This document shows positions 49,049-57,949 of a DNA stretch of 64,000 nt, piece by piece. Position 1 is the first letter of the stretch; the number at the start of each line of letters is the position of its first letter. The stretch spans positions 62,001 to 126,000 of the forward strand of contig JADJEA010000012.1 in NCBI GenBank assembly GCA_016702415.1. Direction: 5' to 3'. This stretch comes from Nostocoides sp. (lineage in GTDB: Bacteria > Actinomycetota > Actinomycetes > Actinomycetales > Dermatophilaceae). The position numbers were made by a program, and so were the translations under genes. A model generated the notes under the pieces. It was given only the letters and a program-made list of their open reading frames with translations, was not told the origin of the DNA and ran no database searches.

Positions 49049-49196
49049 GGTGGTGCTCCCCCTCTCGGGTCCCCGGGGGATCCGGGGACATCGGGGCCTC
49101 AGCTTATGCCCGGCCGCATGCGGACGTGCAGAAAACACCGCGAAGGGGCACCGGGACGACCCGACGAGCCACTTGACCGCCGGCGATGACGAACGG

Positions 49197-49223
49197 GTCG
49201 GCACCGGAGCGTCCGGTGCCGAC
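49197..49223 (-). terminator. Terminator downstream of rplA
   Basis: GTCGGCACCGGA and TCCGGTGCCGAC form a perfect 12-bp stem with a 3-base loop, 22 bases past the rplA stop. It separates rplKA from the lipoprotein gene. Confidence 0.8.
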
Positions 49224-49244
49224 ACGCAAGGTCAGTCGCGCTGG

Positions 49245-49961
49245 TCAGGCGGTCGCGTCCTCCTCCAGGAGGTTGCGGGTGCGGGTGTGGTCCAGCGGGA
49301 TGCCGGGGCCCATCGACGTCGCCATCGTGGCCTTGAGCAGGAAGCGTCCCTTGGAGGCAGCAGGCTTGAGGCGCAGGACCTCCTCGATCGCGGCGGCGTA
49401 GTTCTCGACAAGCGCCTTCTCGTCGAAGCTCGCCTTGCCGATGATGAAGTGGAGGTTGGCGTGCTTGTCGTTGCGGAACTCGATCTTGCCGCCCTTGATG
49501 TCGGTGACGGCCTTGCCGGTGTCCATCGTGACGGTGCCCGTCTTGGGGTTCGGCATGAGGCCACGCGGGCCGAGGATCTTGCCCAGGCGGCCGACCTTGC
49601 CCATCAGGTCGGGGGTGGCGACGACGGCGTCGAAGTCGAGCCAGCCACCGGAGACCTTCTCGATCATGTCGTCGGAGCCCACGTAGTCGGCGCCCGCCGC
49701 CCGAGCCGCCTCGGCCTTGTCGCCATTGGCGAAGACGAGGACGCGAGCGGTCTTGCCGGTGCCATTGGGCAGGTTGACGGTGCCGCGGACGATCTGGTCG
49801 GCCTTGCGCGGGTCGATGCCCAGGCGGAGAGCGACCTCCACGGTGGCGTCATATTTCGTCGTCGCCGTCTCCTTCGCGAGACGGACGGCCTGGAGCGGGC
49901 TATAGGTCGTGGAACGGTCGATCTTGTCGGCCGCCGCCCGGTAGGCCTTGCTGCGGTTCAT
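49245..49961 (-). CDS. rplA: 50S ribosomal protein L1
   Basis: L1 forms the mobile stalk that moves deacylated tRNA out of the E site and can repress its own operon. The 238-residue protein begins MNRSKAYRAAADKIDRSTTY at the ATG 49961 and has the signature GKILGPRGLMPNPKTGTVT. A 224-base gap with 15-base tandem repeats separates it from rplK. Confidence 0.97.
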   Translation of the reverse strand: MNRSKAYRAAADKIDRSTTYSPLQAVRLAKETATTKYDATVEVALRLGIDPRKADQIVRGTVNLPNGTGKTARVLVFANGDKAEAARAAGADYVGSDDMIEKVSGGWLDFDAVVATPDLMGKVGRLGKILGPRGLMPNPKTGTVTMDTGKAVTDIKGGKIEFRNDKHANLHFIIGKASFDEKALVENYAAAIEEVLRLKPAASKGRFLLKATMATSMGPGIPLDHTRTRNLLEEDATA

Positions 49962-50091
49962 CGGGATGTTCTCTCTTTCGGTGTGGTCGATGGAGCCGGT
50001 ATGCCGACCCCTCCCACGCCGCCGACCGGTTGCCCGGCCGGACGGCGCCCACCGGGCCAGGTGGCCCGGTGTGGCAGCACGGTGGCTGCCC

Positions 50092-50140
50092 GTGGTCTGT
50101 CGTTCGGTGGTTTGTCGTTCGGTGGTCTGTCGTGCGTTCG
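50092..50140. repeat. Tandem 15-base repeat between rplK and rplA
   Basis: GTGGTCTGTCGTTCG is repeated about 2.7 times (50092, 50107, 50122) with single changes. It lies about 130 bases upstream of the rplA start in the leader. Confidence 0.7.
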
Positions 50141-50185
50141 GGGTGGAGGTCAGGCCCGCGGTGCGCGGGTCCTGGCCGCGACGCC

Positions 50186-50617
50186 TCAGAGCTCGGTCGT
50201 GATGCCCATCGACCGGGCCGTGCCGGCGATGATCCGCATGGCCATGTCGATGTCGTTGGCGTTGAGGTCGACCATCTTCTGCTCGGCGATCTCGCGCACC
50301 TGGTCCCGGGTCAGCTTGGCGACCTTGGTCTTGTGCGGCTCGCCCGAACCCTTGGGCACTCCGGCGGCCTTCTTGATCAGCTCGGCGGCCGGCGGCGTCT
50401 TGGTGACGAAGGTGAACGAGCGGTCTTCGTAGACCGTGATCTCGACGGGGATGACATTGCCGCGCTGGTGCTCGGTCGCGGCGTTGTAGGCCTTGACGAA
50501 CTCCATGATGTTGACACCGTGCTGACCGAGCGCGGGGCCGACCGGCGGGGCCGGCGTCGCGGCACCGGCGTTGATCTGCAGCTTGATGAAGCCGGAGACC
50601 TTCTTCTTGGGGGGCAT
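50186..50617 (-). CDS. rplK: 50S ribosomal protein L11
   Basis: L11 binds the GTPase-associated centre with L10 and is needed for RelA activation. The 143-residue protein starts MPPKKKVSGFIKLQINAGAA and has TPAPPVGPALGQHGVNIMEF. It ends MRIIAGTARSMGITTEL. The order is secE-nusG-rplK-rplA. Confidence 0.97.
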   Translation of the reverse strand: MPPKKKVSGFIKLQINAGAATPAPPVGPALGQHGVNIMEFVKAYNAATEHQRGNVIPVEITVYEDRSFTFVTKTPPAAELIKKAAGVPKGSGEPHKTKVAKLTRDQVREIAEQKMVDLNANDIDMAMRIIAGTARSMGITTEL

Positions 50618-50762
50618 TGCTGTTCTCTTTTCGTGGTGGGCCGACGCCAACGGGCGATGACTCGGTTGCGACATCCGGGTCGATTTGACTCGCCCCGGAC
50701 CGGATCCGCACGGCGTAACCGCGCGGTATCTCGTGGACTATTCAGTTGTTCGGGGGCCGAAA

Positions 50763-50783
50763 CCCCCGCCGATCGGACGGGGG
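50763..50783. terminator. Small hairpin between nusG and rplK
   Basis: CCCCCG and CGGGGG pair around a 9-base loop 15 bases past the nusG stop. It may partly terminate or attenuate transcription into rplK. Confidence 0.45.
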
Positions 50784-50797
50784 CTGGGCCCCGCCGA

Positions 50798-51661
50798 TCA
50801 CAGCTTGGTGACCTGGCCGAAGCCGAGCTCGACCGGGGTCTCCCGGCCGAAGATGGACACCAGGACCTTGAGCTTCTGGGTGTCGGGGTTGATCTCGGAG
50901 ATCGTCGCCGGCATCGTCTCGAAGGGGCCGTCCATGACCGTGACGGACTCGCCGATCTCGAAGTCCACGATCGTCTTGGACTGCGACTTCGACGCCGAGG
51001 AGCCGCCCGCACCGCCGCCGGTGCCGGATGCGGCGACCTCCAGGTCGGCCGGCTTGAGCATCGAGAAGACCTCGTCCAGACCCAACGGGACGGGAGCGTG
51101 CGCGTTGCCGACGAAGCCCGTCACGCCGGGCGTATGCCGCACCGCCCCCCACGACTCGTCGGTCATCTCCATCCGCACCAGGACGTACCCGGGCATGCGG
51201 ACGCGGTGGACCTGCTTCTTCTGGCCGTTCTTGATCTCGGTCACGGTCTCCATGGGGACCTGGACCTCGAAGATGTAGTCCTCCATGTTGAGGGAGGTCA
51301 TCCGGGTCTCGAGGTTGTGCTTGACCCGGTTCTCGTAGCCGGCGTAGGAGTGGATGACGTACCAGTCGCCGAACTTGCTCGCCAGCTCGTCCTTGAACGC
51401 CTTGACGGGGTCCACCGGGAGCGGGTCGCCGTCGCTGTCCCCTTCGGGTGCCTCGCTGCCGGCGGCCACGTCCTCGGTGGTGGCATCGTCGGTGGCGTCG
51501 TCGGTGGTGGCGTCGTCGACCGCCTCCTCGTCCGCCGTGGCAGCCTCGGTGGCCTCGGTTGACTCAGCGGCCGTCGCGTCCTGCGAGTCACCGGCGTCCG
51601 GCGCGGTCTCGTCGACGAGATCAGCCTCGATCTCGGCCTCGAACTCGGGCTCCTGCGACAT
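50798..51661 (-). CDS. nusG: Transcription termination/antitermination factor NusG
   Basis: NusG links RNA polymerase to Rho or the ribosome. The 287-residue protein has an acidic N-terminal extension of about 95 residues rich in Asp, Glu, Ala and Thr, then the NGN domain (DWYVIHSYAGYENRVKHNLE, MPGYVLVRMEM). A Gly/Ser linker and the KOW domain (GESVTVMDGPFETMPATISE) follow. The extension is a trait of actinobacterial NusG, here on the long side. The start is the ATG 51661; a GTG directly before it is possible. Confidence 0.96.
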   Translation of the reverse strand: MSQEPEFEAEIEADLVDETAPDAGDSQDATAAESTEATEAATADEEAVDDATTDDATDDATTEDVAAGSEAPEGDSDGDPLPVDPVKAFKDELASKFGDWYVIHSYAGYENRVKHNLETRMTSLNMEDYIFEVQVPMETVTEIKNGQKKQVHRVRMPGYVLVRMEMTDESWGAVRHTPGVTGFVGNAHAPVPLGLDEVFSMLKPADLEVAASGTGGGAGGSSASKSQSKTIVDFEIGESVTVMDGPFETMPATISEINPDTQKLKVLVSIFGRETPVELGFGQVTKL

Positions 51662-51725
51662 CACACTTCCTCACGATCGGTTTGCGTCAACGGCAATTCG
51701 GGGCCCCTTGGGCCGGCGTCCGGCG

Positions 51726-51974
51726 TCAGCCGCCGAACACCCACAGCACGAGCTTGGTGAACCCGAAGTCGAGCGCCGCGGTGAAGGCCATCACGGCGGT
51801 CACGAACACGATCACGACCGCGGTGTAGTTGACCAACTCCGAGCGGGTGGGCCGGACGACCTTGCGGAGTTCGTCCAGGACCTGCTTGACGAAGAGACGC
51901 AGGCGGGCGACCGGGGACAGGCCCTTGCCGCCCCTCCGGTTGGAGGCGCGCGTCGGTGCACCCACGTCGGTCAC
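51726..51974 (-). CDS. secE: Preprotein translocase subunit SecE
   Basis: SecE clamps and stabilises SecY. The 82-residue single-span protein starts at GTG 51974 (VTDVGAPTRASNRRGGKG). It has the amphipathic helix VKQVLDELRKVVRPTRSELV and one membrane segment (NYTAVVIVFVTAVMAFTAAL). It lies between tRNA-Trp and nusG, the standard order. Confidence 0.95.
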   Translation of the reverse strand: MTDVGAPTRASNRRGGKGLSPVARLRLFVKQVLDELRKVVRPTRSELVNYTAVVIVFVTAVMAFTAALDFGFTKLVLWVFGG

Positions 51975-52009
51975 GGCGCCACTTCTTTCGCTGCTCGGTC
52001 GATTGTGCT

Positions 52010-52039
52010 CGGTTGCATGGTGTTCGGTTGCATGGTGTT
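52010..52039. repeat. Tandem 15-base repeat upstream of secE
   Basis: CGGTTGCATGGTGTT occurs twice exactly (52010..52024, 52025..52039), followed by a third partial copy CGGGTTG. It lies between tRNA-Trp and secE. Confidence 0.7.
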
Positions 52040-52126
52040 CGGGTTGTGCTGCTTGGACTGCTGTCGGATCGCGGCCTGGGCGGATCGCTGCGGGTGGAAC
52101 CGCGGCGGCCCAGACCACCGGAAACG

Positions 52127-52199
52127 CAGGGCAGGAGGGACTCGAACCCCCAACCGCCGGTTTTGGAGACCGGTGCTCTACCAATTGAGCCACTGCCCT
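52127..52199 (-). tRNA. trnW: tRNA-Trp (anticodon CCA)
   Basis: A 73-base cloverleaf reads AGGGCAG at the 5' end, paired with CTGCCCT at the 3' end. The D-arm is GGCTCAATTGGTAGAGC, the anticodon loop is CTCCAAA with anticodon CCA, and the T-arm is GGGGGTTCGAGTCCC. CCA is not encoded. It lies upstream of secE, as in other actinobacteria. Confidence 0.95.
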
Positions 52200-52339
52200 A
52201 GGGGAACGCGCGGGTTGAGACGCGGGTTCCCGGCCGGCGGTGAAGGCACGCCGCAGCGGTCCGGCACACGCCGAGGACTCAGCATACGTGACGGTGGGGG
52301 CTGGGTGCGAACTCGTTCGGCGGATGCGAACATGGCCCC

Positions 52340-53661
52340 GTGAGCGACCCGAAGCGGCCCCTGACCGACCTGTCCCCCGCGGAACTCGAGGATTTCCTCG
52401 GGGGGAAGCGCGCGGCATACGCCGCCCTGACCGAGCGTGGGCTCGCGCTCGACCTGACCCGGGGCAAGCCCTCCGCGGCCCAGCTCGACCTCGCCGACGA
52501 CCTCCTGCGGCTGCCCACCGGCCACAAGGACGCGGACGGGGTGGACGTGCGCAATTACGGCGGGCTGAACGGCATCCGCGAGCTCCGGGAGATGTTCGCC
52601 GACCTGTTGTGGGTCGAGCCGGACCAGGTCATTGCGGGCGGCAACTCCAGCCTGACGATGATGCACGACACCCTCGTGATGATGCTGCTGCACGGCGCGG
52701 TCGACTCGACCTCGCCGTGGGTGCGGGCGGAGAAGGTCAAGTTCATCTGCCCGGTGCCGGGCTACGACCGTCACTTCACGATGCTCGCGTCCTATGGCAT
52801 CGAGATGATCCCGGTCGACATCCACGAGGACGGTCCGGACGCGACGGCGATCGCCGCGCTGGTCAAGGACGACCCGGCCATCAAGGGCATGTGGATCGTC
52901 CCGACCTATGCCAACCCCTCGGGCGCCGTGGTCAGCGAGTCGGTGGCGGCGACGCTCGCGTCGATGCCGACCAGGCGGCACCCGACTTCAAGATCTTCTG
53001 GGACAACGCCTATGCGTTCCACCACCTGACCGAGGACGAGGCCAAGGGCGTCGACATCCTGTCGGTCGCCTCCGCCGCGGGGAACCCGCACCGCCCGGTG
53101 ATATTCGCCTCGACGAGCAAGATCACGTATGCCGGGGCCGGCGTCGCCTTCTTGGCCGCCAGTCGGGAGAACGTCGCCTGGTGGCTCAAGCACTACCAGT
53201 TCGCCTCGATCGGGCCGGACAAGGTCAACCAGTTGCGGCACGTGCAGTTCTTCAAGACGGCGCAAGGGGTGCGCGACCACATGGTCAAGCACCGCGAGAT
53301 CCTCGCCCCGAAGTTCGCGGCGGTCGATGCCGCGCTCACCGCCGAACTCGACGGCCTCGGGATCGCCCGGTGGTCGAAGCCGACCGGCGGCTATTTCGTC
53401 AATCTCGACGTCATGGACGGAACGGCCGCACGCGTCGTCGCCCTGGCGAAGGAGGCGGGCATCGTCCTGACCCCGGCCGGGGCGTCCTTCCCCCACGGGC
53501 ATGACCCGCGCGACCGCAACATCCGGCTCGCGCCGTCGTTCCCGACCCTCGCCGACGTCGAGACGGCGATGGCGGGGGTGGCGACGTGCGTGAGTCTGGC
53601 CGCAGCGGAGAAGCTGGCCGCGCGGCATACCGCCACGGCCAGCACGCCTGAGGGAGAATGA
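52340..53661 (+). pseudogene. Class I aminotransferase (aspartate-type, subgroup Ic), frameshifted
   Basis: A PLP-dependent aminotransferase like the subgroup Ic aspartate aminotransferases of actinobacteria. The first frame reads from GTG 52340 (LSPAELEDFLGGKRAAYAAL, VRNYGGLNGIRELREMFADL) to SVAATLASMPT. The family sequence then resumes one frame over at APDFKIFWDNAYAFHHL and runs to 53661. The PLP lysine is in STSKITYAG. One missing A in ACCAGGCGG near 52971 (giving Thr-Lys-Ala) restores a single 440-residue protein of normal length. I think this is a sequencing slip, not decay. Confidence 0.85.
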
Positions 53662-53665
53662 CGTC

Positions 53666-54127
53666 ATGTCGGAGCAGCGCGAGATCATCAGCGACGATCT
53701 GACCGCCTACAGCCTGGACGACGAGGACCAGCTGCAGCCCGAGGACACCCTCATCGACGACGGCGTCGAGGATGTCCTTGACCGCGGCTTCTCCCCCGCC
53801 GACACCGACCGCGGCTCCCGGCTGCATGGGGTGACGGCGCACGAGCAGGGTCATCACGAGTCGATCGACGAGCGGCTGGCCCAGGAGGAGCCGGACCCCT
53901 ACTCCCGGCTCGGGCTGGACGATGCGGCCTTGGGTGGCGACGACCCGGACGCGATCGCGGCCGAGGACGACTGGCTCGACGACCACGAGGTCGGTGACCG
54001 GCGGGCCGGTCGCTTGACCGACACCGGCGAGGAGTCCGTCGAGCACACGTGGGGTCGTGACGTCGGGGTCGACGGGGCCGGGGCCTCCGCCGAGGAGGCC
54101 GCCATGCACATCATCGAGGACCTCTGA
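53666..54127 (+). CDS. DUF5709-like acidic protein
   Basis: An acidic cytoplasmic protein of 153 residues with no known function. Family-like patches are EDTLIDDGVEDVLDRGFSPA, SIDERLAQEEPD and the C-terminal DVGVDGAGASAEEAAMHIIE. No membrane segment is seen. It starts 4 bases after the aminotransferase stop, so it is probably co-transcribed with that gene and with the deaminase downstream. Confidence 0.7.
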   Translation: MSEQREIISDDLTAYSLDDEDQLQPEDTLIDDGVEDVLDRGFSPADTDRGSRLHGVTAHEQGHHESIDERLAQEEPDPYSRLGLDDAALGGDDPDAIAAEDDWLDDHEVGDRRAGRLTDTGEESVEHTWGRDVGVDGAGASAEEAAMHIIEDL

Positions 54128-54162
54128 CCGAGGGCGGCGGGCGGCGGCGCGATCTCGCGGCG

Positions 54163-55269
54163 TTGCCCAAGGCGCACCTACATCTCCATTTCACCGGCTC
54201 CCTGCGTCTGTCGACGCTGGTCGACCTCGCCGCCGCCCACGGGATCCGGCTGCCGGACGCCCTCGTCGCCGAGTGGCCACCCCGGCTGGCCAGCGTCCGC
54301 GATGAGCGCGGATGGTTCCGTTTCCAGCGCCTGTATGACGCCGCGCGCGCTTGCGTCCGCGGCGAGGCCGACATGCGGCGCCTGATCCGCGAGGCGGCCT
54401 TCGACGACGCCGCGGAGGGCTCCCGCTGGTTGGAACTGCAGGTCGATCCCACGTCGTATGCGCCCTTTGTCGGCGGGCTGACGTCGGCGCTCGAGATCGT
54501 CTTGGACGAGGCGCGGGCGGTGACAGCCGCCGGTGGGGCGCCGGTCGCGATCATCGTCGCGGCGAGCCGGATCCGCCATCCGTTGGAGGCGCGAACCCTC
54601 GCCCGGCTGGCCGCTCGCCATGCCGGCGATGGTCCCGGGACGGTCGTCGGTTTCGGGCTGAGCAATGACGAACGCCGTGGCGAGACAACGGAGTTCGCGC
54701 CCGCATTCCGGATTGCCCGGCGGGCCGGCCTGGCCCTGATGCCCCATGCGGGCGAGTTGCTCGGGCCGGCGGCAGTCGAGGAGACCCTGGATGCGTTGGC
54801 GCCGGACCGGCTCGGTCACGGGGTCCGGTCGGTGGAGGATCCGCGTGTCATCGACCGGTTGGTCCACGAGGGTGTCGCCTTGGAGGTCTGCCCGCTGTCC
54901 AATGTCGCCCTGGGGGTGTATGCCGATCCCACCCAGGTGCCGCTGCGCCGGCTCGCCGCCGCGGGCATCCCGATCGCCCTGGGCGCCGACGACCCGCTGT
55001 TGTTCGGCTCGCGACTGGTGCGGCAGTACGAGGTGGCCCGCGATCACCTCAGCTGCACCGACGCGGAGGTCGCCGAACTCGCCCGCGGTTCCATCCGGGC
55101 GTCCCGGGCCCCGGAGGGCACGAAGGCGGCGGCCCTGGCCGACATCGACGCCTGGCTTGCGGCCCCGGTCGACGACGGGATCGGAGCCCCGGACGTCGAC
55201 GGGAGCGGAGCCCCGGTCGACGGGGCGGCCGACAGGATGGATGAAGCGGCCGACGGCAGGACGGCCTGA
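54163..55269 (+). CDS. add: Adenosine deaminase
   Basis: Zinc-dependent deamination of adenosine to inosine in purine salvage. The 368-residue frame has the zinc ligands HLHLH near the start, MPHAGELLGP (His and the catalytic Glu), DRLGHGVRS (His) and GADDPLLFG (Asp-Asp). The C-terminal 40 residues are a low-complexity Gly/Ala/Asp tail. The start is uncertain: TTG 54163 begins directly at PKAHLHLH, while homologs have about 6 residues before it (RDLAAL is open upstream), with no ATG or GTG available. Confidence 0.87.
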   Translation: MPKAHLHLHFTGSLRLSTLVDLAAAHGIRLPDALVAEWPPRLASVRDERGWFRFQRLYDAARACVRGEADMRRLIREAAFDDAAEGSRWLELQVDPTSYAPFVGGLTSALEIVLDEARAVTAAGGAPVAIIVAASRIRHPLEARTLARLAARHAGDGPGTVVGFGLSNDERRGETTEFAPAFRIARRAGLALMPHAGELLGPAAVEETLDALAPDRLGHGVRSVEDPRVIDRLVHEGVALEVCPLSNVALGVYADPTQVPLRRLAAAGIPIALGADDPLLFGSRLVRQYEVARDHLSCTDAEVAELARGSIRASRAPEGTKAAALADIDAWLAAPVDDGIGAPDVDGSGAPVDGAADRMDEAADGRTA

Positions 55270-55302
55270 CTGGATCCGGCTGCCCGGCGGCGGGGGGTCG
55301 CG

Positions 55303-56394
55303 TCAGAGGCCGGGCTGGCCGACGAGGATCGGTTCGTTGACGAGGGCGACGCCGAACGCGGCATACACCCCGTCGCGGACGGTCCGGGCGAGCGCGAGGA
55401 TGTCGGCCGCGGTGGCGGCGCCGCGATTGGTCAGGGCGAGCGTGTGTTTCGTCGAGAGACTGGCCCGGCCCGAGAGTCCCGCCTCCCGCGCCAGGCCGAA
55501 CCCGCGGGCGAATCCCGCGCGTTCGATGAGCCACGCGGCACTCGTCTTGACCTGGCCGGACTCCCCCGGATAACGCGGTGGGACGGCGTCGCCGCCGAGC
55601 CGCTCGCGCACCCGCGCGGCGAGGCGCTCGAAGCCAGCCTCGCTCAGGATCGGGTTGGTGAAGAAGGACCCGCAACTCCAGGTGTCGTGGTCGTGCGGGT
55701 CGAGCACCATACCGCGCCGACGGCGTTGGGCGAGAACGGCTTCGCGCGCGGCACCGAGCGGGACCCGGGCCCCGAGACCGACGTCGAGTTGGGTGGCGAG
55801 ATCGGCATACGCGATCGGGGTCGAGTAGTCGCCGAGGACGAACTGGAAGAGGACGTCGAGGACGACGTACCGATCGGAGGCCTTGAAGAGGGAATGCCGG
55901 TAGGCGAAGCCGCAGTCGGCGGCGAAGAACGTGCGCACCGCCTGCGCGTGCCGGTCCCAGGTGCGCACCTGCGCGATCGTCTGCGCGACCTCCTGACCGT
56001 AGGCGCCGACATTCTGGACCGGGGTGGCGCCGACCGATCCGGGAATCCCGGACAGGGCCTCGACGCCGCTCCACCCCTCCTGAACCGCCTGCGTGACGAG
56101 GGCATCCCAGACCTCGCCGGCCGCGACCCGCACCAGGGCCCCGCCGCATGCGTCGACGGACTCCCGGGTCACCCCGCTGGTCGCGACCTTGACCACCGTG
56201 CCGGCGAAACCCTCGTCGGGCAGAACGACATTGGAGCCCCCACCAAGGATCAGGAGGGGTTCGTCGGCGTCGTCGGTCTCGCGAACGGCATCGACGAGGT
56301 CGTCGGTGGTCGTCACCGTGACCAGGCGCCGGGCGGGGCCGCCCACGTGCAGGGTCGTATGCCGCGCCAGCGGCGCGTCGAACTCCTCCGTCAT
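55303..56394 (-). CDS. murB: UDP-N-acetylenolpyruvoylglucosamine reductase
   Basis: A cytoplasmic FAD enzyme that reduces the enolpyruvyl group to make UDP-N-acetylmuramate for peptidoglycan. The 363-residue protein has the FAD-binding ILGGGSNVVLPDEGF, GIPGSVGATPVQNVGAYGQE and the catalytic Ser region GSFFTNPIL. It follows hadB after 4 bases, the usual actinobacterial rpmG-hadA-hadB-murB order. Confidence 0.95.
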   Translation of the reverse strand: MTEEFDAPLARHTTLHVGGPARRLVTVTTTDDLVDAVRETDDADEPLLILGGGSNVVLPDEGFAGTVVKVATSGVTRESVDACGGALVRVAAGEVWDALVTQAVQEGWSGVEALSGIPGSVGATPVQNVGAYGQEVAQTIAQVRTWDRHAQAVRTFFAADCGFAYRHSLFKASDRYVVLDVLFQFVLGDYSTPIAYADLATQLDVGLGARVPLGAAREAVLAQRRRRGMVLDPHDHDTWSCGSFFTNPILSEAGFERLAARVRERLGGDAVPPRYPGESGQVKTSAAWLIERAGFARGFGLAREAGLSGRASLSTKHTLALTNRGAATAADILALARTVRDGVYAAFGVALVNEPILVGQPGL

Positions 56395-56398
56395 CCGG

Positions 56399-56818
56399 TC
56401 AGTCGAGTTGGACCTCGGCGGTGCACCGACCGAGGACCTTGACGCCCGCGGCGCTGGCGGTCAGCTCGACGGTGGCGCGCCGGGTCTGGGGGTCGAGGGA
56501 CTTCACGACGCCGGAAACCTCGAGGTCGGCGCCGTCGGGCGGGACGACCACCATGCTCGTGAAGCGGGTGCCGTAGCGCAGGACCCGGCCGGCGTCCCCG
56601 GCCCAGTCGGCCGCCAGCGTGCCCGCCGCGCCCATCGTCCACATCCCGTGGGCGATGACGTCGGGGAGGCCGACGCTCTTGGCGAACGCCTCGTCCTGGT
56701 GGATGGGGTTCTGGTCGAGCGAGGCGGCGGCGTAGTCGACGAGGGTCTGCCGGGTGACCCGGACGACCGAGGTGCCGAGGTCGTCACCGACGTTGACGGA
56801 ATCGAATGCACGGGCCAT
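56399..56818 (-). CDS. MaoC-family hydratase, HadB-like
   Basis: A hot-dog-fold hydratase/dehydratase of 139 residues. The catalytic signature is NPIHQDEAFAKSVGLPDVIA with Asp/His in the R-hydratase-like motif, followed by HGMWTMG. In mycobacteria the equivalent is the HadB subunit of the beta-hydroxyacyl-ACP dehydratase. In a probable non-mycolate organism the substrate is unknown. The ATG at 56818 has GGAG 5 bases upstream; its ribosome site overlaps the hadA stop. Confidence 0.85.
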   Translation of the reverse strand: MARAFDSVNVGDDLGTSVVRVTRQTLVDYAAASLDQNPIHQDEAFAKSVGLPDVIAHGMWTMGAAGTLAADWAGDAGRVLRYGTRFTSMVVVPPDGADLEVSGVVKSLDPQTRRATVELTASAAGVKVLGRCTAEVQLD

Positions 56819-56820
56819 GG

Positions 56821-57264
56821 TCACTCCCCTCCCCGGACGACGATCGTCGACGTCGTGGTCGCGACCGGCTCGTCACCGGCGGTGATCTCGCTGCGGACGG
56901 TGATCATCGCGTGGCCACCGGCTCCCCGGATCGAGTCGACGGTCGTCTGGGCCGTCACCTGGTCGCCCGCGGTGATCGGGCGGTGATGGACAAAGGTCTG
57001 CTCGCCGTGGACGACACGGGAGTAGTCGATGCCGGCGTCGGGGTCCTGGACATACTCGCGGGAAGCGAGTTGGTCGAAACGCACGGCCATGGTCGGCGGC
57101 GCGATGACGTCGCGGTAACCGGCCGCCCGGGCGGCCTGCGGGTCGGTGTGGACCGGGTCGGTGGCGCCGACCGCGGCGGCGAAGGCGGCGATCATGGCCG
57201 CGTCCACGGCATACGGCCCCACGGGGGCGAAGGTGCGCCCCACGAAACTCTCGTTGACAGGCAT
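56821..57264 (-). CDS. MaoC-like dehydratase, HadA-like
   Basis: The 147-residue partner of the HadB-like protein begins MPVNESFVGRTFAPVGPYAV. It has the N-terminal MaoC dehydratase fold (DPVHTDPQAARAAGYRDVIA, VVHGEQTFVHHRPITAGDQV). In mycobacteria HadA binds substrate while HadB is catalytic. It overlaps the hadB ribosome site. A CGGCATAC octamer at 57210 encodes part of GPYAVDAA. Confidence 0.85.
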   Translation of the reverse strand: MPVNESFVGRTFAPVGPYAVDAAMIAAFAAAVGATDPVHTDPQAARAAGYRDVIAPPTMAVRFDQLASREYVQDPDAGIDYSRVVHGEQTFVHHRPITAGDQVTAQTTVDSIRGAGGHAMITVRSEITAGDEPVATTTSTIVVRGGE

Positions 57265-57296
57265 GTCGAGCACTCTAACGCCGGCCCGGACATGGG

Positions 57297-57322
57297 CGAC
57301 GCCCCGGTCACCCGGGGCGTCG
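57297..57322 (-). terminator. Terminator downstream of rpmG
   Basis: CGACGCCCCGG and CCGGGGCGTCG form a perfect 11-bp stem with a 4-base loop, 11 bases past the rpmG stop. It would separate rpmG from hadA. Confidence 0.75.
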
Positions 57323-57332
57323 GCTGGTCGGA

Positions 57333-57503
57333 TCAGCGGGTCTCGCGATGCGCCGTGTGCTTGTGGCAGCGCGGGCAGAACTTCGCCAGCTCGAGCCGGT
57401 CGGGGCTGTTGCGGCGGTTCTTCTCGGTGATGTAGTTGCGCTCCTTGCACTCCGTGCAGGCCAAGGTGATCTTGGGGCGGATTTCGGTGGCCTTCTTAGC
57501 CAT
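57333..57503 (-). CDS. rpmG: 50S ribosomal protein L33, zinc type
   Basis: A small large-subunit protein near the E site. The 56 residues hold four cysteines (16, 19, 43, 46) in LACTECKERNYITEKN and FCPRCHKH, so this is the zinc-containing paralog. Many actinobacteria also carry a zinc-free paralog elsewhere. It follows two tRNA genes. Confidence 0.96.
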   Translation of the reverse strand: MAKKATEIRPKITLACTECKERNYITEKNRRNSPDRLELAKFCPRCHKHTAHRETR

Positions 57504-57616
57504 GGAGCAACCTGTCCTCGAACGAGTGGATTGAGGCCGGGGCGCGGTGGCCGGGGCCGGGATGAACGGCACAACAGAATACCGAGCGCTTTCGTTCCCA
57601 CGAAATCGCTGCGCAG

Positions 57617-57690
57617 TAGCGGGAGCGGGGCTCGATCCCGCGACCTCACGATTATGAGTCGTGCGCTCTGACCAGCTGAGCTATCCCGCC
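57617..57690 (-). tRNA. trnM: tRNA-Met (elongator, anticodon CAT)
   Basis: A 74-base cloverleaf with 5' GGCGGGA, D-arm TAGCTCAGCTGGTCAGAGC, anticodon loop CTCATAA with CAT, and T-arm GCGGGATCGAGCCCCGC. The D-arm and the paired first base of the acceptor stem fit an elongator, not the initiator. CCA is not encoded. Confidence 0.92.
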
Positions 57691-57719
57691 TCGTCGGCCA
57701 CCCTGCTCGGGGCGACCCG

Positions 57720-57792
57720 AGCCCCCTGTCGGAATCGAACCGACGACCTTTTCCTTACCATGGAAACGCTCTGCCGACTGAGCTAAGGAGGC
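57720..57792 (-). tRNA. trnT: tRNA-Thr (anticodon GGT)
   Basis: A 73-base cloverleaf with 5' GCCTCCT paired to AGGGGGC, D-arm TAGCTCAGTCGGCAGAGC, anticodon loop ATGGTAA with GGT, and T-arm GTCGGTTCGATTCCGAC. It lies upstream of tRNA-Met and rpmG on the same strand. Confidence 0.94.
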
Positions 57793-57949
57793 GTGCACGC
57801 CTTCCGGAGTGCGTCGGAGAGCCTACACGGCGGGCGCGTCCGCCACGAAATCGACACCGGCTCAGCCGCGGTCGGCGGCGGCCGTGCCGGGAGGGTCGCG
57901 ACCCGGACGCCGATCGCGTGCTCGGTCGGGGCGCCGGGATCGGAGACCG

